A stretch of DNA of 64,000 nucleotides from Cercis canadensis (lineage: Eukaryota; Streptophyta; Magnoliopsida; Fabales; Fabaceae). Under the pieces are notes generated by a model that was not told where the DNA came from, ran no database searches, and was given only the letters and a program-made list of their open reading frames with translations. Shown piece by piece: positions 40,121 through 52,865 of this stretch (positions within the stretch are counted from its first letter, which is position 1; each line of letters starts with the position of its first letter). The position numbers and the translations under genes are program-made. The stretch is taken from NCBI GenBank assembly GCA_003255065.1, contig QAOA01007897.1, positions 778,310 to 842,309 on the forward strand, given 5' to 3'.

Positions 40121-43100
40121 TCACTGACTGACTCTGACAATATTTTCCTCAGGTAAGTAACTTAGTCCAGTGCCATTCGTGTGAGCCCCATCATACTGAA
40201 GGACCCTTAGCTTTCCTTCCTGCAATCAGAAGAAATAGTAATAGATTGTCGATTAAAGAGTGTATATGAAGTTTTCAGGCAACATACAGAAACATACCTT
40301 TGTTCCATAAACAAGCCCTCCCCCAGCAAAAGGATGAAAACATGCCACATTGACCTCATCCTCTGCACTAGGAAGCACCATGACAAGTTTCATATCTGAG
40401 ACTCTGTACACCTGAAAGAAAAAAGCAAATTAGGAGAATCCAAAATTCAGCTTAAAACATTTGCAAGTTCAGTAAGAGGATAAATGTGATGACAGACAAT
40501 ACTCAGTATCAGCTTGTATGTAAGCACAGGAGGTAGATGACCAATCAACACAACAAAAAATGAATTTTATTGATGTTCAAGAATATGGATGGCAATTTGA
40601 CCCTGCCCCGTGGGGATTTGACCTCACCTGCCCTGACAGGGTATTTTTTTTGAAATCACATCTGGATTTTACCCCTTCTCTGTTATCTTCATCTACTTCA
40701 ATTTGATTCCTTTTTCTGATCCTCAAAACCAGACTGCTGACTATGAAATCCTCCCAAAATTCAGGCTCCCAAGTGGGCTTTTACCGAACTCTATAAAAGA
40801 TTATTCCCTCTCATCAGAGGGCTGATTTGTCATTGTTTTGGAGAGTTCCTGTTACATGCAGTTCAATTACTTAGTCTACTAAGATAAGACCATCACACAT
40901 CACCGACCTCAAAGGCATTGAGGTGAAGCACTTCTTTTTGTGGCTCAATGTGGATGAGATCAGGGTGGATTTGCCACTATCTGATAGTATCTACTTCCAT
41001 TTGGGCTCCATCAACAAGATGCTTGATATTGACCAGTTCAAGACTCCATTCTAGCCGTGACTCGGCAAAGTTTCTTGTCTTGGATCCTTGAAATAAATGA
41101 TTGAGGTATGGTTTATCATAACTTCTATTCAAGTTTCTGTTTCAGGGTGGGGTGGAGCAGGGTTTAAAAACCAAGCGGATAGTATCTACTTCCATTTGGG
41201 CTTCATCAACAAGAAGCTTGATATTGACCAGTTCAAGACTGTCCATTCTTGCCGTGACTCAGTCAAAAGTTCTTGTCTTGATCCTTGAAATGGGTTGTTG
41301 AGGTATGGTTTATCATAACTTCTATTCAAGTTTCCATTTGGTTGAGGTGAGGTCGAAAAAACCAATAGGGCGAGGGATGGGGACTCCCATTCCAGTTCCT
41401 GCTGGAGTTCAGCCGCAGAGGGGGATGGGCCAGGGACAGGGGAGGTAAAAATTCACCCCGCTCCATTGCCATCCCTAGCAGACTTGGTTTTCTTTTTAAT
41501 CAAGATAACATGCTTACTTTAAAAAGATGATGTATACTAAAATAGATGCGTGAATGTATCATTTCACGATGAGGAACAACTTATATGAGAGAGAAAATAT
41601 TATTCAGATTGAGAAAGAAAAGAGTATTCACCTCTAACACTGTATAAATAGGTAACGTTGTTTCTCCATCAGTGACAATGGTCTTGAGAAGAGAACCATG
41701 ACGCCGACCATAGGCAAGCAGTATATGCTCAGATGTGGGTGAGAACTACACAATAAACAGCAGTTGAATAAATTCAATCAACTAACATAAGAACATTTCA
41801 GTTATAGTTTATCAAGGGAAGAAAAATTGACAGAAATCAATATGAAAATGTGAGTAAGAGTTCATCAGAATTCAAGACAGAAATGGGTAACTTAGTTATT
41901 ACAATAATACAATAAATTCGATAAGAACTAGTAACACAATGGGATTACTATTTTATTTTGCAGTGTCCAAAATATACCAAGACAAAAGGGCCAGTTATAA
42001 GCATTTGACAGTGAGAGAAAAATGAAATAAATCATGAAATATAAATAGCATGAATGATGTTAATTAAAAGATACTAGTGTGTGAAGTGAAGGTGCGGAGA
42101 ATGAAACATAGAACTATGATTATGAGATTGGAAGTGCTGAATTTGAAGTTGCACAGGAGACGGGAGACAGAATGAGTTAAGAAATAATTTGATGATGAAA
42201 AAGCAAGGGCTGCCCCTAAAGTTCAAAAAAATAGTCTCAACCTGCTTTCATACAATATTTCTTTTTTTTTTTATAAAATAAGAATTTATTCATAAGAAGG
42301 AAGAGAACAGTAAAAGGAAGGAGGGCAAGAAATCCTCCTAAAACAGAGAAACCAAAAAAAAAAAATTGGAAACAACAGGAAAATGCATCAGCTCAGACTA
42401 TCAATAAATAAATGTAAACAATTATATTATATATTTATATAAACATGAAAAGTATATCAGGCGCACTATAAACCAGTAGTGAGTTATGCCTAGGCTGTTG
42501 ATAATATCTAATGAATATATTGGAAGTAAATTAGTTTATCAAGTGACTAACTGACCTGGATTGAGGTCAGGCAATGAGCTGCTCTAATTGCCCGTGATGC
42601 AAGCACTGTTCCAAATCTGTTAAAGTAAAATGAAACTGTTATAAACTTTGGTGTAGGTTAAACTAAAAAAGTGAGTGAGTTTCTATCCCAAAAACAAGTG
42701 TTTGTCTGTGTATGAGAGAAAGGATGAAGGAATGCTAGGCAACAATTCTTAGAAGAGGAGGAGCCTTACGTTGCCTCCTCAAGGGAATATATGCGAAGCT
42801 CATACATGACTTGGTGTGCTGAGATTGGGTGTCGAGTTGGGGATGTTGCAGCTCCAGGCTCCTGGTGTAGTAGAGTTTGTAATCCTGGATCGGCTTCTAT
42901 ATGAGGTAGCATACATGCAACACATGCGGCTAAGAATCTACCACAAGGTGAAAAATGGGCCCCCATTTCACTGTAAACACAAGTGATGAGAAATTCAATA
43001 AGTGCAGTGGAGTATATAATTTTACCAAGCCATGCCAAATATTTATAAACAAAATTTCAAAATATACCTGCAGAGGACAGCATGTGGTATGGTTAGGCGG

Positions 43101-46100
43101 CATCTTTCAGCATTCAGCGGGGCACAAGGATTTTTTATATCATGTGACCATACCCTTAACTTCACAGTGCAAGGCAGCTCTGCAGCAGCAGCAGCCGCCA
43201 CTGACGTGGCAAGTTCTGATTGGATCCGATGTATAATTGTTTGTATATCGGTTCCATCATGTGGAGTATTAACAGAAGCAGGAAGATTGCTAGATTCAGA
43301 CATAGACCCACGGGATTGAGGAAAATGATGCCGTAAACCTGATCTCCCAGACCCTCCTGGTATGCTGATGCTGCTAGGCACTGCTGAAGACAACATTGCT
43401 GCTTCAACATTATGAGTGGAGGGGTTAGATGCCATTGTGGAAGAACCAATCTGTTGAGCTAGACTGTCACGACTAACACCCATGTGAGGAAGCATTGAAG
43501 GAACATTCACTTGGCTTTGACCAATTAACAATCCATGCAAAGGCGGCAATTGCCATCCACTTTGGTCTCTTGGAGGAAAAAAATGGTGAAATTGACTAAA
43601 CTCAGAGAAAACCTCTCGATTTATAGTTTGTCTAGGTTGTCCATGCAGCTCACCACTAAAAGTATAGACATCAGTAGACTGTCCATGTTGGCTTCCTTCA
43701 ACTGGCTCTGTTTCATCAGTCTCCATATCATCCATTGTGAGATTACTAATGCCAATACCCATTCCATTGGAGAAAGAAGTGTGGGCAGTATATTCTGTAC
43801 CAGTTTGAGAACTAGAGGGAATTTCAGGGAACGTTTCCATAGGAGACTCTGAAGTATCATATTGCTCTGTTGCATTTGTATCCTCTTGAAACTGCACTGA
43901 GATAGAAGATTCAACTTGCATGCTACTTGAACCAACATCATGACCAGCATGCTGTATTTCTATTCTTGAGTCATCTACAGTATATGAAGGCATGAAGAAA
44001 AAAGGTAATGACATAAAGGGTTGTTCACTGGGCAAAGTAATCTGTTCCCTAGGATGAACATTTGTGACAAGAACAGCTGGTGGAGGATATTGTAAATAAC
44101 CAAGGGACGTTGCCTGTGTCATTGACGAATCGGAGGAGTCAAGATCATTGACCTGCAAATCCATTAAACAATGTTTTATTGCAAATAGAACAAGCAGGCA
44201 TTTATAACCAATCAAAGCATGTCAATTTATTTACCTCAGCAGTTAAAAGATACGGCGCGGCATGTGGGTGAAAATGCACAGCCCGGAGTGAACGCCTTGT
44301 CTTCAACACAAATGTTGGTGAGGATGCTTCACCTCTCTTGTTGTAGTGCCATATGTATAGCTGATACAGTATTCCAAAACACAATATCGCAAGTTCCACA
44401 AAATGAAAAAATGTCAGCAAAACATTGAACAAGATATTAAAAATTGAACATGTAAGGTTCTTTACAATAACCAATACCTTGTGGCCTGATGCAACAGCCA
44501 GTATTTCCCCTTTGGCATGGAAAGCAATGGACGCAATGGGGCGATCTGCGAAAACAAACCCAATAAGTACAAGCAACAGAAACAATAAGAAAAATCATTA
44601 CAGCTGCCAAAGTAATTTGACAAAAAAGAAAAGGAGATTGAGTTAAATTACAGAAATGATGGGATACTATGCACTCTGACGTGTTAGCATCCCATAAACG
44701 AACTTCTTGATCCAAGCTCCCACTAGCCAGTATTTGTGGATGCAGTGGATGGAACCTAACCTGCAATCCATTAGCACTGAATTAAAGCATCAACAACATA
44801 AAGCATTCCCCATCTACCTAGACAATCCTTCATGAAAATATCAACATCTATATGTTGTTTTTGCTTTTAAAAGTAGGACAAGTCATTGCTACTTTCTCTA
44901 CATGCTTTTAAGAGTAGGACAAGTGCTGCTTTAGATGTTGTTTTTGCATTTTTATCTTCCTCATACCAAAGATATCCTTCACTCCTATCACACTCTAAAT
45001 AAATTCAAACTAATGAAAAAGATTTCAACATTTTATGCACATTATGGTCTTCAGCATCCACATCTATTTAATATGCTCTATTGTAATTCTCATATTCAGT
45101 TATGAAGGGATCCCCATCATAAAACAAGAATTTGTAATTCATATTGCCTACATATGAGCACCTATGCAATGATCCAAAAAGAGGAAAAGATGGAGTCTTC
45201 GTTGCACAACCCATTCACCCACCCAAAAATAAAAAAATAAAAAAAAAATCCCCTTGATCTCATAAACCTTTCACATTCTCAACTTGGAAATTGTTAACAT
45301 GAAACTGCAATGTACTAGCCACAAAATAACATGGTAGAAAATTCTGTAAAGTAATAAAAAAATTTCAAATTAATTTTGCATAATATATCACACTAAATTA
45401 AGGGAAGTGTAACATGCAAAATCCATATAGCAATTATTAAATAACTGAGAAAATAGGATAACTACATTGGGCTTTGTTGGATAGCAATACCACTTTTATG
45501 AACTCAATGCCATGAAATTTTCAATTCTTCAGAGTAGATATCATCAAATTTGATGCTAAAAGAATTCGTTTTATAAACTATATTCAGTACTAAAAGAACA
45601 AGGAAATTAAAGAAAACAGACAGAATAAATTACGACAAATGGGCAGAATTCAAGCTTACCACCCAAGGTGTCCTCCTATGGCCAATTAACACCTTTAAGC
45701 AACTTCCAGTTTCACAATCAATTATCTTTACTGTGTGGTCACCACTGCACATGCAGAAGAGGAACTGAAATTCAATCACAAAAGAGACCTTCAAGTCAAA
45801 TTAGTAAAAGAACAGGAGGAGGATGTTACAACTTACTGTGTGGAGGCAAGCACTTTTCCATCTGGACTAAATGCTGCTGCAATAGTAGACCGTGGGGGAG
45901 GCAACAATGGGCAATATTTGGCTGACAAATGCCACAATGACTCTGCCTCAACCCTGAAAATCATCATTAGAGGTGTTATTCCTCAATATTAACTTCTCCT
46001 AAAGACAAGAAAAGAAAAACTGCATTCTCAAGAAGCTTGCATTTTCCTCGACATAATGTATACACTGAAGTTGTGTAAGTACCATGAGAGGAGACCACGT

Positions 46101-47210
46101 CTTGCATCTCTCACCACTTCATTTTTAGGATGAGAGCAAGAACCAGATTTCGATTTAGAAGCTTCTCCCCAGTGCCATTTTGGCACGTGTTTTGCTCTAG
46201 GTGAGATCTCTCTCCGTGCTATCAAATTAAATACGTTTCTACCACTGGACAAATTGGATAAATCAAATGAGAGAAACAGCATACAGAAAGTACTAATTCT
46301 CTATGAACTTGATAATTATTCTCAAAAGAAACATATGAATTATCAGCTCATACTTTCACAACCAAGCACAATGCTGAGTATAGCTGTCAGAGTGAATAAT
46401 ATTCAACAAACTTAGTGTAATGAACCAAACTAAAACAATTTGGCAATAAATTGTACATGCTCCATTACCAACCCGAGCATGTATAAGAACTTTCCAGCGA
46501 GCCCCATCCAGTCATGTACTTATGTACTTAAATCCATATGTATTTCTGACCTCCCCTCTCCCCAAAGAAAAAATCTTACATATGCTCTTGATTGATTAGG
46601 CAATGTAAATATTTTGATATCAAATTATTTTCATCTCACTACCTGTCTGAGTTCAGATGACTAAATCACACCTAGGGTCGTACCTACTGCTGGTCTTTTT
46701 CAAGTCGGTGAGTGTGAATTGAAGTTGGTCAACATTGAAAATTGCTTAACAGTAAACCAGATGGATCCAACTTCAAAATTAAGCAGCTTATGAAATCAAG
46801 CATCTGAAATAATAACCGCATATATTATGCAAGTCACTGCTACTTTAAAATTTCAACTGACTACAACAATATCGATGAATGAGGAGGAGGAGGAGGAGGA
46901 TATCATCATTCTAACACAAGAGATAGAAGAATCAGAAAGTAAATTAGAGATAGAATAAAGAGACCATAAATGTGTCAAAGTTAGCAAATTTCCTTTAAAC
47001 TTAACAACACCGTAAATTCAAATCTTTTTTCTGAATCCTTGGTTTCCTCCGAAATGAAGCAAATGTGAAAGTTAAGCTCAGATTGAATAAAAACCATTAA
47101 ATCTCATCGATACAATAAAAGGGGGTCATCTGAACCGACAATTCTGACCTGCTGTTGGAAGATGAGGATGCAGGCGAGGTCTGATCATGAGGCTGTGGAC
47201 GTCCTGTCAT
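40121..47210 (-). CDS. AMBRA1-like WD40 protein with a long disordered insert
   Basis: Thirteen exons on the minus strand: 47149-47210, 46083-46244, 45837-45953, 45660-45744, 44652-44760, 44478-44545, 44235-44360, 43068-44152, 42770-42970, 42556-42616, 41632-41745, 40298-40411, 40121-40219; 800 residues. WD40 repeats occupy about residues 80-240 (AAAFSPDGKVLAST, HPQILASGSLDQEVRLWD, SIAFHAKGEILAVASGHKLY). A Ser/Gln/Glu-rich insert of about 360 residues comes mainly from one exon, and propeller strands resume at about 605-800 (GAHFSPCGRFLAACVA, SIQFSPTSEHILLAYGRRHG, VACFHPFAGGGLVYGTK, EGKLRVLQYDG). This matches the layout of animal AMBRA1, a DDB1-CUL4 receptor acting in autophagy and cyclin D turnover; the plant role is inference. 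Similar to Arabidopsis At5g43930 by recollection. Confidence 0.85.
40584..41477 (+). mobile_element. TIR element carrying a captured DUF538 gene fragment
   Basis: The left end TATGGATGGCAAT (40584) and the right end, read in reverse, TAGGGATGGCAAT (41477) are terminal inverted repeats (12 of 13 bases). Further GC-rich subterminal sequence lies inside both ends. The 894-base element sits in intron 11 of the AMBRA1-like gene, opposite in strand to it if the cargo is used for orientation. No transposase remains and no 8-base target duplication was found, so it is old and non-autonomous; a hAT-like origin is possible. Confidence 0.55.
40738..41290 (+). pseudogene. DUF538 family pseudogene fragment
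   Basis: In the plus direction the sequence reads YEILPKFRLPSGLLPNSIKD, then YSLSSEG, a stop (40823-40825), FVIVLESSCYMQFNYLVYY, a stop (40880-40882) and DKTIT; after a frameshift it reads FFLWLNVDEIRVDLPLSDSI and NKMLDIDQFKT. These are the hallmarks of the plant DUF538 (At5g01610-like) family. The 3' part is repeated imperfectly about 195 bases on (40983 and 41178), where the second copy reads YFHLGFINKKLDIDQFKTVH. In-frame stops and frameshifts show it is dead. It lies wholly between terminal inverted repeats within an intron of the AMBRA1-like gene. Confidence 0.8.
46881..46900. repeat. (GAG)n microsatellite
   Basis: Short run of gag triplets in intron 1 of the AMBRA1-like gene. Confidence 0.9.
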
Positions 47211-48616
47211 TTCTATAAACAAAATTCATAGAAATTGCGATTGAAAACAAGGATCAAATCGGAGAGAGTTAGAGGAGGAGAGAGATGCTAGTTTCTGATA
47301 TCTGAAAGCTCAATTCATTGTTGGAGCTTCGGATTGCTGGAAACGTTAAATTCGAATAAAAAGAGAGCCTCTATCCTCTTTGAGTCTGAGGGCGCGTGAG
47401 TCGCTTTATTCATCAGCCTCCTTGTTTGATTTCAAGGGTGACAATTGACAAACCTAGAGAGACGACGGGTAGACGGGTTAATCCATTCAAAGGGTGACAA
47501 ACCAGATATCACCAAGTTTTGGGGCAAAAATGAAAAACAAAAATTTATAAGGCTGATATTGGAGCTATCGTGATCATCGACATGGCGAGCTCTTTCATTG
47601 CAGACCGTTCGATCAACCAAACATAGAGATTTGCGAAACGTAAAATGTAGGTTTTGGGCATTTAGCCATCGGATCCTAAAAAACGGAAAATAACCAAACA
47701 AGGAATAGTTTGGTCTGGTTGAAATATGAGAGTTACCGTTGGAACTACCGTGATTTGACTTCCTTATTTAACTACTCCTCCTAGTCTAATTTCTATATTT
47801 CTTAACCGAGCTGGACAAAATCATCGAAAAATCAGTTAAAAACAGATAACAGCTTTTTGTAAAATGCCTAGCTGGAATTTTTATAAATAAAATGTTTTCC
47901 GAAAATTGTATACTAAAAGTTTTTATATACAAGCCTACGAAAATTGTGAAATTAAGACCGAGAAAAAGTGGAAACATACACTTAAATAATTTTTTTAGAT
48001 CACATCTCATTGTTCTTTCCTTTTTCATTGTTTCCCAAAAGGAGCTGAAGTGTTGTTATAAGGAATAACTATTCTAATGTGATCACATTAACTATATTTT
48101 CTTCTTTTGCTGAATTCTTCCGATATGTGGATAGAAATTACTTATGTTCTTTAAATTATATTATATGTAGACTCAGTTAAAGAGTGCACATGTTGCCCTT
48201 ATTTTTGCAGAAATAGTGAACTGATTCCTATCTCTCTGCTGAGAATGAAACCTAAAAGCACATTTTCCTCTTAAATCCGTCATAAATTCAGAGACAACCA
48301 CATGACTACTAGTAAGCACAATCGTGAAAAGAAAAGGAATATGCTGCTAACATTTCATGGTATAGAGAATGAGAAAGAATATGCCCTGTCTTTATCTCAT
48401 CTGTTTCTCAAAAATCAAAAACAAATTCACAGATGCAGGGCTTATGAACAAATGAAGGAAACAGGATTTACAAATACAAATGTACGCCAAAATTCTTGAA
48501 CGGATGAACTACGACTTTACAAACTCATGCTAAACAACTAAGAATAAGGAATAGAACTTATATACACTAGGTTGGAAAATTCAATATCCAATGTCCTGAA
48601 ATAATCTAAAATCTAC
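47211..48616. other. Spacer between the two WD40 genes
   Basis: Both genes point left, so this holds the promoter and leader of the AMBRA1-like gene (about 47211-47800) and the 3'UTR of the WDR26-like gene (about 48300-48616). A minus-strand ORF of 89 codons at 47432-47701 has no recognisable domain and is not supported. Confidence 0.5.
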
Positions 48617-51600
48617 TCAAGTTGCATTACTTTGTGATAAGCTGGATCCCCATATACGAATTGTATGATCATCACTTGCAGATGCCAACATTTGTGGTCG
48701 TTTAGGGTTCCAGCTCACACAGTTCACAGTCATGGAGTGTCCAGACAAAACCTCAATAGGCCTAGAGTTTCGCCGGCTCCAAATGTATACCTGTATTAGA
48801 CAAAAATTGTAAGGTTTCACTAGCAAAATAAAAAGTGAAGGTGTGCATATTTGTATCTCTACTTATGTCTGGTAATGTAGGTGAGTAAGTTCAGGTAAGT
48901 AGGCTGTTAATAATTAGCAGATTGAGAAAAAAGGAACTACCTGTGAATTCTCGCTACCACTGGCAATGAACGTGCTATCTAATCCACCAAAGCACGACCT
49001 TATCACATATTTGTGTTGCTTGTGGCCCATATACCTCAATGGCTTATCCCATTTACCGCCCACATCCCACATATGAATCTCCTGGCTGTTTAGGTTGACA
49101 ATGAAGTGCTTGCTATCTCCTGAAATTGAAAGAGAAGTGATCGGGTGCTCCTCTGAAATGACTCGCTCAGCATTGGTTCCCAAATGCAAAATCCGAATGT
49201 CTTTATCCAAGAATATGCTGATAAGATACTCCCCATCAGGTGTCACAGCAAGATCAATAACTTTGGGCATCCTCATTCCTCTCCATGCTTTAATCTCATT
49301 TCCATCACAATCCCACATGCATATGCCCTTTTCAGGGTCAGAACTGCCACAAACAAGCTGCTTTGAGTTGGGAAACCAGGCACAAGAGCTCACGATGAAG
49401 CTACGATCCCCAAATGTGTGCTTGCATGTACCTGTTTCGACATCCCACAGCTTCAAAACTTCTCCATTTCCACATGTGAGTAATTTTGTGTCATCAGGAC
49501 TCCATGCTACAAAAGATACAGGGTTTTGGTGACTGCATAGTGTGTGTTTCAACGTCAATTTCCCATCCTCAAGCACCTGTCACATTTATTTAAGAACATT
49601 AGAAACTAAATGGCCCAAACGTTTTTTCGTTTCTAAATTTGCACTCAAAAGAAAACTAAAATATCATATTCAAAGCTTCAACTTTTTTAAACCCCCTCCC
49701 CCCCTCTCCTTTCCCCAATTTTTATATCAGAAGCCTATTTTCAGCCTCAACAGAATTAGACCAACTCTCCAAGATAAATAAATAAATATCATAATTTTCC
49801 TTAGATAGCTAATGTAAAAGACAATGGATTTATTATGCTAGATTTTATGCTATTGGGCTTCTTTATGGCTGTCTTTTAAATGGGCTCAATAAGCTGCCTA
49901 AACAGCTGAAGCATCATTCGTTTCTATCTGTGGCAGTGGAGTTTAAGGACTATACTTATGGGTGTCTTTTTATTTCCTTTTTTGGATAAAAGAAGAAACT
50001 TTATTGATGAGTAAGAGATAGGAAGTACAAAGTTGAGGATAAGGACTTCCAAAAAAGACCAAAAGGAAGGAAACAAGTATAATCTTAGATAGAAGGAAAA
50101 CTACATCAATACAAGAAAGCCCTCCTATCCTGTTGACCAAAATTCTGTAGAGTGCCTCTTTAAGTCTTAAATCAAAAAATTTGTTGTGGGCAAAAGATAC
50201 CCTCATATTGACCAAAATTATTTAGCTTTCTGATTCACGATGTTTTTCCAAGAGTTGACAAATTAAGTGCAATCTTGATCAGGAAGAATCATTGTTAGGG
50301 TTATTATCCATTTTAACAGATAAAATAAAATAAAAGAGAAAAAGACATGTGGACCAATTCCACTGATTTCCTTATGTTCACCAGTCTCCACACAATTGAA
50401 AATCTTACCCCAGCCTCTCTGCTGTGAATATCCTAATCTAGAAGCTTATGCTTTCACTCCTGCAGTTTTGGGGAATTCCTGCAACCTCAAAATCCTTCCA
50501 CAAAGCCTCAAACCAATGAAATAGTCATGAATTATTCCTTTGATGGAAAAATAAATACCACTGAGCTAGGTCAGGACTAAGGAGGTCCAATTTTTATTTT
50601 TTTTTTGGGGGGGGTAAAGGAAGAGAATTGGTAGGCCACTATTTTTTTCCCTACTATGAAACTTATGGCAAGCATCGAAATATCAGACCCATTCTTTTTT
50701 GTCTTCAATAAACTTCCACACAAGATAATGAGCTATAGCCATCATAACTTTCTTTAAGGATATACTCTATCCCTCCATTTTTCTCCTAAGCTCCCAAACA
50801 TTAATCTATGAAACAATAAGGAGCATTCCAATAGTATTTCAATTACTTGACTCTTCAAAAACAAAATTTTTTTATCACAATTCACGTGATCTAACAATAT
50901 TCAGGGTGCAATATATGATATCTTGCCATAAATAGACTAAATTTTCATTATATAGACTGTTAGAAAATTTCCTGGCCATTATTAACTCTGCGGATTTTTT
51001 AAAATGTAAACAATATAAGCTTCTGGAACAATTTCTCATCACTTGTCATGTACAGATTGACAGAAAAGACTAAGTGACACCATCAAAGATAAGACATACA
51101 AAAAACAAACTATTACCCAAAACTACGTATATCATCTAACAACTCATCTATGTGCCTGTGGGTGTTTGTACATGCCTGTACCTGTATCTTTGCCTCTGTT
51201 TCCATGTATCTGCAGGCCTTCTCCACATCCAAGTGCGTGTGCACAAAGCTCAGAATTTCTATGCTAATGTTAAAGCTAATGAAAGAACCTAGTGGCTGAC
51301 AGATCATGCATTGGGCACTAGAGTCGTGAATATATAATAGACATAAAAGAATTTGCCAACCAGCTTTTAGTGATACATATTGTGAGCTCAACAATAAGTT
51401 AATTGACTTCTCAAAGAAAGTAAAATGTTAATCTTGAAAGAATCATCTAAAGTTAAAAATTGATAATTCTCACAATGCCTATAAACATAATACCTTCCAT
51501 ATAATGGCCGTACAATCATAGGATGAAGAGGCTAAGTACTGCCCATTATTAGAAAATTGCACAAACCAAACTTCATGTTTATGTTCAGTCAAAATCTGCA

Positions 51601-52865
51601 GCAATGATAAACAAGTATTATTGAACATCTAAGACAGGTTATGTCTCCATGATTCTAAGTCTGATATCATTCCCCTTTATAACAAGAAAAAAGCCGTCAT
51701 TATAATAAATATCTCATATATAACCCAGCAGAGAAGTTTCATCAGGAATTAGATAGATAGGAAAACAGCCTCATACCAATCCTTCATATTATCAGACAAC
51801 AGGAGCCAATCTCTAGACATATCCATTTTTCCGTTTTCTTGGGGAAAAAAAATGAAACCCATAATTAAGGTTGCTCGCTTGACTAATTACATCCTATTTC
51901 TATTTCTGAATTCAGTTATTCTGCATCTGTATCATATACATTTGGAAACTACAAGAAGATGGAAGCAATGCCTTCGAAAGGATTAAGATTTTTGAAAACC
52001 ACAACCAACAATTAGTCACCCTCTACAATTAGTCTTAAACATTGAATTGCTATAAATCACAACAGTAATTAATGAATGTTACAGTAGACACTGCCAAGAT
52101 ATCAAATAAATTAAATTCTTCTATGGAATCAAATAGCATACTGCAATTCTGTCATTGATGAATCATCTGGAAAATAGAATTGCACTATCTTACAAGCAGT
52201 TATAGTAGCCAACTCACCTGAATGGTTTCTGTAGGAATCTGATCCTTACCACAACAATGATCTTCATAGAGTGAAATTGCATTTGATGAACTGTGATACA
52301 GACAAGAATCCATCCAGGCTGTAACAGTAGTTTCAACTAAATGTTCCAACCTTCTTTCAGGTACTGTAATCGGTGGAGGGAGCAATTTTTCCAAATCAGT
52401 TAACAACTTCCTTCTCAAATCATCAACAATAGTGCCATCGATTTTACTGAGCTCCACATCCTTCAGGGAAAGCATGCTATTAGCCAGGCTGTGAACCTTA
52501 TACTTGTCAATGTGTAATGAAGCAACCTTTTTCCTTAACACATCCAAAGCTAGAGTATCCTCACCACAATTCAGATATTCCAGAAGACACTGTCTGACGA
52601 CAAGAAACAGAGCCGATGCTCTGGTTTCATCCAACATATCCTTTATGATATTAAGAGTATCGATGCAGCCATCCCAATCTCCATTAAGTGTCTGTGATTC
52701 AAGCAACTGAAATTCTGTGGACTTGTATGAAATACCAGATTCCAGTTCCAAACAAGATGCAGACTTACTGTACCCTAACGAATATAAGCACTGAATGATG
52801 ATCCTAACAAATTCATGCTTCCTAATCAAGCCTTTTGAGCCAATAACCTCAGATAAATCCTCCAT
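48617..52865 (-). CDS. WDR26: WDR26/GID7-like LisH-CTLH-WD40 protein
   Basis: Four exons on the minus strand (52218-52865, 51494-51595, 48941-49576, 48617-48790) give 519 residues. Residues about 9-40 form a LisH motif ([20 protein letters not shown]), followed by a CTLH region ([27 protein letters not shown]). Seven WD40 repeats fill the rest, e.g. [48 protein letters not shown] and the final [20 protein letters not shown]. Family members are subunits of the CTLH/GID E3 ubiquitin ligase; plant WDR26 forms also bind RanBPM-like partners. An upstream in-frame ATG at 52898 would add 11 residues, but the ATG at 52865 ([12 protein letters not shown]) gives the usual N-terminus. Intron 2 (1.9 kb) contains repeat debris but no gene. 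Confidence 0.92.

Noticed and set aside
42265..42365. Poly-T followed by a purine-rich stretch, possibly a LINE 3' end
   Set aside because: It resembles another intronic segment at 49975-50100, but only in composition; no coding remnant or target duplication was found.
43162..43950. ORFs on the other frames and strand of the large AMBRA1-like exon
   Set aside because: They are shadows of the 1085-base exon, whose frame joins correctly to both neighbours.
47432..47701. 89-codon minus-strand ORF upstream of the AMBRA1-like gene
   Set aside because: No recognisable domain and no splice link to the gene; it lies in promoter sequence.
49095..49532. 145-codon plus-strand ORF
   Set aside because: It lies antisense to the WD40-coding exon of the WDR26-like gene and has no protein-like motif.
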